Below, piece after piece: positions 1 through 5,318 of a stretch of DNA of 7,776 nt (positions within the stretch are counted from its first letter, which is position 1; each line of letters begins with the position of its first letter). The notes beneath the pieces are model-generated. The model was not told where the DNA came from and searched no databases. It saw only the letters and a list, made by a program, of their open reading frames with translations. This DNA comes from CBIHNH01 sp966211425. Its GTDB lineage: Bacteria; Patescibacteriota; Saccharimonadia; Saccharimonadales; Saccharimonadaceae. Position numbers and translations under genes: made by a program. The stretch is from the NCBI GenBank assembly GCA_966211425.1, contig CBIHNH010000028.1:1-7776 (forward strand). The letters are read 5' to 3'.

Positions 1-2894
1 AGATGAACGATGAATACACCTTTCTCCGTGATACGCAGACGACCATATCGGATCTGAAAAAGAGCGGCCTGACGTCAGATGAGTTGGTTGCGATACTCGA
101 TCGAAACGATCGCTTCATCGAATGGCTAGAGCCACATCTCCGAGAGGCATTCCATGATCGACTGAGTAAAAAGAGTTTTGCCGCCATCGAAAAGCTGGTG
201 GCGGACCTCTACGCCTACCGCGAGGATCCATACGAGCTAATAACCTATGAACCGCTCTATGAGATTATGCACGCATCGCTCGAAATGGCGCTTGAGCAAG
301 CAAAGTCGGATGACAGCACGAAACCGCTCAGTGCCTGGAAGCGTCAGTGGTGCGAAAAGGGAAGCGATAGCGAACTCACGCTAAAGGACACAAAGCGATC
401 CGCGCGTCTTCGAGCGGTAGCTGGCGTCTACTATGAATACTTGCTGGCGATGCAACAGCGTTCGTTGTTTGATTTCGACGATATGATTTTACGTACCGTT
501 CATGCGATGGAAGTTTTTCCTGATCTGCGCCTCAACTTGCAAGAGCAATATCAATACATCCTGGTCGATGAATTCCAGGACACCAACGATGCGCAGATGC
601 GCCTACTATGGAACCTAACGAACAACCCGAGCACCGAAGGCAAACCTAACATCATGGTCGTAGGGGATGATGACCAAGCGATCTATCGTTTTCAGGGCGC
701 AAACCTGTCGAACATCCTCGACTTCAAAGATAATTACCGGGACGTGCAGATCATCACGCTCCGCGATAACTATCGTTCAGCTGCACCCATCCTCGAGCTT
801 GCCCGTGAGACGATCGTCCAGGCGAACGAGCGACTAGAGCATTCTCTTGAGTCCGTCGACAAAACACTTACCCCGCATCATACACCTAAGCTCCCGCATA
901 TATCATTTGCGAGCTTTACGGACGAATCCGCAGAATACTCGGCGCTTGCAGGCCGTATCGCACGCCAGATAGCGTCGAAACCTGACGCGACGATCGCCGT
1001 TATCGCGCGGAATCATCGGCAACTCCAGGCGATGATTCCGTTCCTTCACGCGCAGAGCATTCCGCTCAGCTACGACCGGCGTGATAATGTTCTCGATACG
1101 GCACCAGTTCAGTTCCTCGAACTGTTATCGCGTGTCGTCGTCTTGCTTTCAGAACAACGACTCAACGAGGTCAATGGGTTGCTGCCTGAACTACTCGCAC
1201 ACCCTGCGTGGGGGATTCCACCCGAGGAGCTATGGAAGCTCAGCATCGGCGCTTACCGTGCAAAAGAATTTTGGTTAGAAACGATGCTATCCGGTAGTGG
1301 GCAGCTCTCAGATATCGCCGAGTGGCTTATCTACAGTGCGCACCTCTCGCTGTATGAACCACTTGAGTACATTATCGATCATCTGACGGGCACGATCGAA
1401 AACCAAGTCGCTGACACCGAAAGCGGGGAAAGCAGCGAAACCCCTGAACAGGCGCACGAAGGCTACGCCTCACCACTACGTGATTACTTCTTTTCACACG
1501 ATCTCCTCGAGTCTGACCCAACGCGCTATATGACCTACCTCGATGCGTTGTCTGCCATTCGACGCCGTATCCGTGATTATCACCCGGAAGGTCGTTTGTT
1601 ACTCCGTGATTTTCTCCACTGTGTAGACAAGTACCGCGAGCTCGGCCTCAGCCTGCAGGGCAGCAGCCACACCACAGCCGAAAACCATCCGGTTGAGCTC
1701 CTCACCGCCCACCGTTCAAAAGGCCTGGAGTTTGATGATGTTCATGTCGTCGGTTTGACGGATGCCATTTGGGGAGAAACTGCCAGGACTCGACATAAAC
1801 TCATCAGCTATCCGCATAACCTGCCTATCGGTATCAGCGGTGATAACAGCGATGAATACATACGGTTACTTTTTGTAGCGCTCACCAGGGCAAAATCGTG
1901 CCTCTACCTCAGCACCCATCAAACCGCCGCAAACGGTAAATCCCTACTTCCTGTTGGATACCTCAACCATCTCGAGCCTACGCCGACGGACGCAACCGCT
2001 CCGTTGATAGAACGCATGGAAACCGCCTGGAATACCTCGCTCCAGTCAGTCGGCAAACACACCATGAAAGAATTGCTACATGATACGCTGCAGACGTATA
2101 AACTCAGTGCCACCCATCTCTGTAACTTCGTAGACGTATCTCGAGGCGGTCCCGAGCTATTCCTGTTACAAAACCTGTTGCGTTTCCCGCAAGCCATGAG
2201 CCCAAGTGCCGCGTTTGGTTCGGCAGTTCACACGACGCTGCAACGTGCACATTCGCACCTCACCGCCACCGGCAAGAAACGACCCATCGAAGATCTCTTC
2301 GCAGACTTTGAGACATCGCTCGGTGAGTATCAGCTTGCGAATGACCAGCATGATCATTTTGCCAAGAAAGGCACCGATGTGCTAAATGCATTTTTCGCCG
2401 CACGCTACGACAGCTTTTCGCCGTCTCAGCGGGTTGAACAAAGCTTTGCGAGCGAAGGTATCACTATCGGCGATGTTCGGCTCAGTGGTGCGATAGACTT
2501 GATGGATATCGACGACGAGAGCAAAACGATTGTCGTAACCGACTATAAAACCGGCAAGAGCACAACGAGCTGGCAGGGTAGAACGGACTACGAAAAGATC
2601 AAGCTTCACCATTATCGGCAACAGCTCATGTTCTACAAACTACTGATAGAAAATTCCCGCCGCTACCATGGCTACATCGTTACGATGGGCGTCATCGAGT
2701 ACGTCGAGCCTGACGCGCGCGGTATCATCAACCGTATTGAGCTAGCCTACGACCCCGACGAGCTCGGGGAGTTCAAGAAACTGCTCAGCGGAGTCTGGGA
2801 ACGTATCCAGGCACTGGACTTTACAACTCGTGAAACGTACGAAGAAAACCTCCGTGGTATCCAAGCCTTTGAGCACGAGCTGGTAGGCGCCTAA
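1..2894 (+). CDS. UvrD/PcrA-type superfamily 1 helicase fused to a C-terminal RecB-like PD-(D/E)XK nuclease (5'-partial)
   Basis: ATP-dependent DNA helicase-nuclease, probably for double-strand-break repair or recombination. Numbering counts from the ATG at base 3. SF1A motifs appear in order: Walker B VDEFQDTN (188-195), motif III VVGDDDQAIYRFQGAN (from 219), motif IV LRDNYRS (253-259), motif V LLTAHRSKGLEF (566-577) and motif VI VALTRAK (625-631). A RecB-family nuclease domain follows: AFGSAVH (737-743, metal-binding His), Asp832, DYKTGK (847-852) and QLMFY (874-878). No Walker A (GxGKT) or Q-motif precedes motif II, and the frame is open to the left edge. The methionine at base 3 is therefore almost certainly internal and the true start lies upstream. 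I see no cysteine cluster of the AddB/Cas4 iron-sulphur type. The fused architecture resembles AddA, but no AddB partner is visible. The family call is confident; the exact pathway is inference. Confidence 0.93.
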   Translation, partial: MNDEYTFLRDTQTTISDLKKSGLTSDELVAILDRNDRFIEWLEPHLREAFHDRLSKKSFAAIEKLVADLYAYREDPYELITYEPLYEIMHASLEMALEQAKSDDSTKPLSAWKRQWCEKGSDSELTLKDTKRSARLRAVAGVYYEYLLAMQQRSLFDFDDMILRTVHAMEVFPDLRLNLQEQYQYILVDEFQDTNDAQMRLLWNLTNNPSTEGKPNIMVVGDDDQAIYRFQGANLSNILDFKDNYRDVQIITLRDNYRSAAPILELARETIVQANERLEHSLESVDKTLTPHHTPKLPHISFASFTDESAEYSALAGRIARQIASKPDATIAVIARNHRQLQAMIPFLHAQSIPLSYDRRDNVLDTAPVQFLELLSRVVVLLSEQRLNEVNGLLPELLAHPAWGIPPEELWKLSIGAYRAKEFWLETMLSGSGQLSDIAEWLIYSAHLSLYEPLEYIIDHLTGTIENQVADTESGESSETPEQAHEGYASPLRDYFFSHDLLESDPTRYMTYLDALSAIRRRIRDYHPEGRLLLRDFLHCVDKYRELGLSLQGSSHTTAENHPVELLTAHRSKGLEFDDVHVVGLTDAIWGETARTRHKLISYPHNLPIGISGDNSDEYIRLLFVALTRAKSCLYLSTHQTAANGKSLLPVGYLNHLEPTPTDATAPLIERMETAWNTSLQSVGKHTMKELLHDTLQTYKLSATHLCNFVDVSRGGPELFLLQNLLRFPQAMSPSAAFGSAVHTTLQRAHSHLTATGKKRPIEDLFADFETSLGEYQLANDQHDHFAKKGTDVLNAFFAARYDSFSPSQRVEQSFASEGITIGDVRLSGAIDLMDIDDESKTIVVTDYKTGKSTTSWQGRTDYEKIKLHHYRQQLMFYKLLIENSRRYHGYIVTMGVIEYVEPDARGIINRIELAYDPDELGEFKKLLSGVWERIQALDFTTRETYEENLRGIQAFEHELVGA

Positions 2895-2898
2895 ACCA

Positions 2899-2927
2899 TT
2901 GACTATAGCCCTGTAAACTGGTACGAT
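2899..2927 (+). promoter_or_regulatory. Sigma70-type promoter for the small helical protein (and possibly the downstream RNA)
   Basis: A TTGACT -35 box (2899-2904) and a TACGAT -10 box (2922-2927) are separated by exactly 17 bases, close to consensus. The promoter begins five bases after the helicase stop codon. The predicted transcription start is near 2934, giving a leader of about 65 nt before the GTG at 3000. No terminator is visible between this promoter and base 3821, so one transcript could include both the small ORF and the structured RNA. Confidence 0.7.
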
Positions 2928-2999
2928 AGTTGCCAGCTGCAGGGAACTCCCCAATCTCACCCGAGATAGTTTTCTGCGGAGTACAAAGAGGTGATTACT

Positions 3000-3230
3000 G
3001 TGGGCGCCTTTGGCCTCAGTTCAAATCAGGAAGCGGCAGTCAACGGCGCGCGCGAGGATGTCAAACAGGCTGAGCAAAGCCTGCGAGATGCTCAGCGCTC
3101 GCTTGATCGCACGCCTCGCTCCGAGAACGGGGCGGCAACACGAGCCCGCGATGCATGTCGTCGCACGCTTGAGGCCGCCAAGGCGAGGCTTCGTGAAGCA
3201 GAAGCAGAGCTGCAGCGAAGTTCCCGGTAA
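3000..3230 (+). CDS. Small charged alpha-helical (coiled-coil-like) protein, 76 aa, function unknown
   Basis: I do not recognise a family. The 76-residue product is rich in Ala, Arg, Glu, Gln and Lys, with no membrane segment or signal peptide. It looks like two amphipathic helices (about residues 9-32 and 42-74) around a Pro/Ser/Asn-containing turn (PRSENG), which suggests a helical hairpin or a dimerising coiled coil. I chose GTG at 3000 because AAAGAGGTG (2985-2993) is a good Shine-Dalgarno at suitable distance; the in-frame GTG at 2991 overlaps that site. It has a near-consensus promoter upstream, and its stop lies 33 bases before the first helix of the structured RNA. Proximity raises the possibility that it binds or acts with that RNA, but this is inference. 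The composition and ribosome site support a real gene; an overlapping frame from 3010 runs into the RNA and is not credible. Confidence 0.68.
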   Translation: MGAFGLSSNQEAAVNGAREDVKQAEQSLRDAQRSLDRTPRSENGAATRARDACRRTLEAAKARLREAEAELQRSSR

Positions 3231-3263
3231 CACAGCGTCTGTCCTACGTTTAACAGGACACCG

Positions 3264-3374
3264 GGGAAGAGTCGCGCTCAGGGCGACGTATGCACCGAGT
3301 CAACCCGTCCTTGCGGTTGACTCGGCAACGTGGGGAAGCGTGCGCATACTCAGGTTCAATTCCTGATCTTTCCA
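3264..3374 (+). other. tRNA-like module at the 5' end of the structured RNA
   Basis: The arms follow tRNA order. GGGAAGA (3264-3270) pairs with TCTTTCC (3367-3373; 7 bp, one G-U), followed by an unpaired A3374 in the discriminator position. A D-like arm has stem GTCGC/GCGAC (3271-3275/3283-3287) and a 7-base loop containing GG. The T-arm (3350-3366) is near-canonical: stem TCAGG/CCTGA and loop TTCAATT, with the G53-C61 pair and T54, T55, C56 and A58 equivalents in place. Instead of an anticodon arm there is a stem GTATGC/GCATAC (3288-3293/3344-3349) enclosing an 11-bp hairpin (3295-3305/3315-3325). CCA is not encoded after A3374. It is not a normal tRNA: there is no 5-bp/7-nt anticodon arm and the span is 111 nt. 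The layout recalls the tRNA-like domain of tmRNA, but no tag-coding region is present. Confidence 0.55.
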
Positions 3375-3375
3375 C

Positions 3376-3435
3376 GGGGGCCGCGTGACTATCCTCGCAA
3401 GAGGTAGTTACTATGACTCAAAGTCGAGCGGCCCC
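3376..3435 (+). other. Three-way-junction module of the structured RNA
   Basis: GGGGCCGC (3377-3384) pairs perfectly with GCGGCCCC (3428-3435). Inside are a hairpin of about 10-11 bp capped by a GCAA (GNRA) tetraloop at 3397-3400 and a short GACT/AGTC hairpin (3415-3418/3422-3425). GNRA loops commonly dock into helical receptors, which would fit a compact tertiary fold. It directly follows the tRNA-like module. Confidence 0.6.
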
Positions 3436-3532
3436 GACCATGTCCTCGCGCCTCCCAGCGAGGAAAGTGGCGCAACGTCCTGAGTGCCGAATACGCTTCG
3501 GCGTAGGGGTACGAATAAACGTTGCGTTGCGG

Positions 3533-3564
3533 CCGCACGGTCAGTTCCCCCACTGACCGTGCGG
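3533..3564 (+). repeat. Perfect 13-bp inverted repeat (RNA hairpin arm)
   Basis: CCGCACGGTCAGT (3533-3545) and ACTGACCGTGCGG (3552-3564) are exact reverse complements around a six-base loop TCCCCC. No T-tract follows, so it is not an intrinsic terminator. It is best read as a rigid arm of the large RNA. The neighbouring 14-bp hairpin (3576-3610, two G-U pairs) begins 11 bases later. Confidence 0.85.
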
Positions 3565-3820
3565 TACCCTAAGTTCCGGATGGGGCGCGTCCCGAGCGCG
3601 CTCCGTCCGGTTCCAAACTCACCGCTGAGCCTGGGAGGGCTCGTAGTGAGAGGCGAGAGTCCATGCTCGCCGAACCGGCCGTGGGGCGGTTCGGTGCTGC
3701 ATCCCCCGTCAGCACTTAAGCCTCCCGGCCACCCGAACCCTGGGTGAGCCTATGGCTCCCGGTCGCACCGCATGATGCTGATCGGTGAACTCGTTACTAC
3801 CGTAGCTGAGTTCCCCCATT

Positions 3821-3854
3821 ACCCGCTCCTTCGTGAGCGGGTTTTCTCTTTTTT
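3821..3854 (+). terminator. Rho-independent terminator of the structured RNA
   Basis: ACCCGCTC (3821-3828) and GAGCGGGT (3835-3842) form an 8-bp GC-rich stem with loop CTTCGT, followed by a T-rich tract (TTTCTC then TTTTTT, to 3854). The orientation places the RNA on the plus strand and sets its 3' end near 3850. The last T residues double as the -35 region of the next promoter. Confidence 0.9.
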
Positions 3855-3880
3855 ACACTACAGATAAGTTATGAGATAAT
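3852..3880 (+). promoter_or_regulatory. Extended -10 promoter of dus, giving a leaderless transcript
   Basis: A TTTACA -35 box (3852-3857), 17-base spacer and GATAAT -10 box (3875-3880), with a TG at 3872-3873 in the extended -10 position. Transcription would start about 6-9 bases after the -10 box, that is at about 3886-3889, while the dus ATG is at 3889. No Shine-Dalgarno precedes the ATG. The -35 box overlaps the T-tract of the upstream terminator. Confidence 0.72.
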
Positions 3881-3888
3881 AGTCATAT

Positions 3889-4839
3889 ATGAACGATATC
3901 TGGAACAGCCTGCCACGGCCTTTTTTTGTGCTCGCCCCTATGGAGGCGGTAACTGACGTAGTTTTTCGCCACGTCGTAGAGAGTGCAGCACCACCTGATA
4001 TATGGTTCAGTGAGTTCACTAACGCGACTGGATGGGTCCACGCTGGACAAAAAGCTATCGGTGGTCGCCTCGTTCGTACTGATGATGAGCAACCTATCAT
4101 CGCCCAAATCTGGGGCGGAGAACCTGGAGATATGGAGCAGCTCGCACAGCACTGCCGTGAGCTTGGCTTCCATGGCATCGACATAAACATGGGGTGTCCC
4201 GTCAAAAGCGCCGTTAAGTCAGGCGGTTCAGCATTGATTCGAAAACCAGAACTCGCCGTCGCTTCTATCAAGGCCGCAAAAACCGCTGCATTGCCAGTCA
4301 GTGTCAAAACTCGACTTGGCTACACGAGTCTCGACGAGTGGCGCCCGTGGCTCACAACGCTTTTAGAGCAAGGCATTGTCAACCTCACGATCCACTTACG
4401 CACAAAAAAAGAGATGAGCAAAGTTCCAGCGCACCACGAACTCATCCCAGAGATAGTCGCATTGCGTGATGAGATCGCCCCAGACACGCTCCTAACGATA
4501 AACGGTGATATCGAAGATCGAGCCCATGGACTCGCCCTCATCGCTGCCAATCCTGGGGTAGACGGCGTCATGATTGGCCGCGGCGTGTTTCATAACCCCT
4601 ATGCATTCGAGCATGAGCCACGCCAGCACAGTCGCGAGGAACTACTGGGTCTCCTGCGCCTCCAACTAGACCTCTACGACACCTACCGCGAACAAACGGG
4701 GCGGCCATTCGATACGCTCAAGCGTTTTTTCAAGATATACGTCCGTGATTTTGACGGGGCGTCACAACTTCGCGACAGGTTGATGCACCTTCATAGTACC
4801 GACGAAGTCCGAGCAGTCCTCGACGAAATCCTCGCCTAA
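3889..4839 (+). CDS. dus: tRNA-dihydrouridine synthase (FMN-dependent, DusB/DusC-like)
   Basis: Reduces a uridine in the tRNA D-loop to dihydrouridine using FMN and NAD(P)H, in the cytoplasm. The 316-residue length is normal for the family. The TIM-barrel motifs are present: LAPMEAVTD (15-23, FMN-binding first strand), INMGCPV with the catalytic Cys103, SVKTR with Lys140, IH at 168-169, NGDI (205-208) and GVMIGRG (226-232, phosphate binding). The C-terminal helical tRNA-binding domain covers about residues 245-316. The His169 motif reads HLRT where Dus enzymes usually have HGRT, and the usual Tyr/Gly/Ala region after it is replaced, so the enzyme is divergent and its target uridine cannot be assigned. 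The ATG at 3889 is the only start that retains the first FMN-binding strand. There is no ribosome site and the transcript is predicted to be leaderless. It converges on atpC. Confidence 0.92.
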   Translation: MNDIWNSLPRPFFVLAPMEAVTDVVFRHVVESAAPPDIWFSEFTNATGWVHAGQKAIGGRLVRTDDEQPIIAQIWGGEPGDMEQLAQHCRELGFHGIDINMGCPVKSAVKSGGSALIRKPELAVASIKAAKTAALPVSVKTRLGYTSLDEWRPWLTTLLEQGIVNLTIHLRTKKEMSKVPAHHELIPEIVALRDEIAPDTLLTINGDIEDRAHGLALIAANPGVDGVMIGRGVFHNPYAFEHEPRQHSREELLGLLRLQLDLYDTYREQTGRPFDTLKRFFKIYVRDFDGASQLRDRLMHLHSTDEVRAVLDEILA

Positions 4840-4881
4840 AAAACACTACCGGTAGCGTCTGTACGCTACCGGTAGTGTTTT
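4840..4881. terminator. Bidirectional intrinsic terminator between dus and the atp operon
   Basis: A perfect 18-bp inverted repeat (arms 4840-4857 and 4864-4881, loop TCTGTA) has a GC-rich core CACTACCGGTAGCG flanked by AAAA on the left and TTTT on the right. It can therefore terminate both convergent transcripts. It starts on the base after the dus stop codon and ends 16 bases short of the atpC stop. Confidence 0.93.
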
Positions 4882-4897
4882 ATTGTACTGAGACTTT

Positions 4898-5314
4898 TTA
4901 GCGACGACGGCGTAGGTTTGCGACCTTGAGTCGAACCGCAGCACGGTTCATAAGTGCCTCAGCTTCTGAGATACTAACCGCGTCTTTTGCTGACTCACGG
5001 AGTTTTTTGGCGCGCTCGAGGGCGGCTTCGATTTCCTGAGTAGCGAGCTCGTCTGCACCTTCGGCTTCGTCGACGAGGATGCGGATAAGTGTTGGGCTGA
5101 TCTGCACTACGCCACCATTGATCGCGAACACTTCGCGTGCATCATCGATGTCGCCACGTTTGCGTCGGACATAGAGCACACCAACTGTCGCGAGTGTCAC
5201 GAGCGTTTCGTGACCAGGGAACACCGAGATGTCACCGGAACGGGTCGGTAAGGTGACTTCGTAAACATCCTCAGACAGTTTTTCGCCAGTTAGCGTGATG
5301 AGCTCGAGCTTCAT
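4898..5314 (-). CDS. atpC: F-type ATP synthase epsilon subunit
   Basis: Part of the central stalk of F1, contacting gamma and the c-ring; its C-terminal helices can act as an inhibitory brake. The 138 residues match the usual length. Residues 1-85 fit the N-terminal beta-sandwich, with the family hallmarks LPTRSGDISVFPGHE and the later INGGVVQI. Residues about 90-136 form the two-helix C-terminal domain, ending in a basic LRRRR tail. It is the last gene of the operon: the ATG lies 4 bases after the atpD stop with only a weak AGGA three bases before it, so translation is probably coupled to atpD. A bidirectional terminator follows. Confidence 0.95.
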   Translation of the reverse strand: MKLELITLTGEKLSEDVYEVTLPTRSGDISVFPGHETLVTLATVGVLYVRRKRGDIDDAREVFAINGGVVQISPTLIRILVDEAEGADELATQEIEAALERAKKLRESAKDAVSISEAEALMNRAAVRLKVANLRRRR

Positions 5315-5318
5315 AATC

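Larger units (their letters stand above)
3264..3854 (+). ncRNA. Large structured non-coding RNA (about 590 nt), family not recognised
   Basis: No protein is credible here, while nearly every stretch folds locally. Helices seen: 3264-3270/3367-3373 closing a tRNA-like module; 3377-3384/3428-3435 (8 bp) enclosing a GCAA-capped hairpin (3385-3411) and GACT/AGTC (3415-3425); 3443-3449/3458-3464 (7 bp); 3471-3477/3520-3526 around a UUCG-capped hairpin (3492-3505); 3533-3545/3552-3564 (13 bp, perfect); 3576-3589/3597-3610 (14 bp, two G-U); 3618-3622/3646-3650 with inner 3627-3631/3638-3642; 3652-3657/3666-3671; 3670-3677/3687-3694; 3694-3699/3710-3715; 3746-3750/3754-3758; and 3787-3792/3808-3813. 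An intrinsic terminator ends it and fixes the strand. The 5' end is uncertain: it may be processed from a transcript starting near 2934. I see no tmRNA reading frame and no SRP apical loop. RNase P RNA is discussed in the findings. Comparators worth testing are giant RNAs such as OLE, GOLLD and ROOL. Confidence 0.72.

Noticed and set aside
3010..3366. 118-codon plus-strand open frame overlapping the small helical protein
   Set aside because: It is in a different frame from the ORF with the good ribosome site, has Arg/Ser-rich composition without family features, and runs through the helices of the tRNA-like module.
3264..3374. Ordinary, intron-containing or selenocysteine tRNA
   Set aside because: No 5-bp anticodon stem with a 7-base loop can be formed, the 11-bp hairpin occupies that place, the T-arm abuts the preceding stem without a variable region, and positions 8-9 do not fit. 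Sec tRNA would also need an 8-bp acceptor.
3458..3468. GCGAGGAAAGT as RNase P conserved region I
   Set aside because: GCGAGGA is fully explained as the 3' strand of hairpin 3443-3464, and no P4 partner pairs with the following bases.
3484..3747. 87-codon plus-strand open frame inside the structured RNA
   Set aside because: It spans the 13-bp and 14-bp hairpins, has Pro/Arg-rich low-information composition and no ribosome site. It is a by-product of GC-rich RNA helices.
3264..3854. tmRNA (ssrA), standard or permuted
   Set aside because: No tag-like reading frame ending in a Leu-Ala-Ala-type tail and no conserved tmRNA 5' sequence could be found, despite the tRNA-like module.
3858..4307. 149-codon minus-strand frame opposite dus
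   Set aside because: It is antisense to the strongly supported dus gene, has no family features and has no ribosome site.
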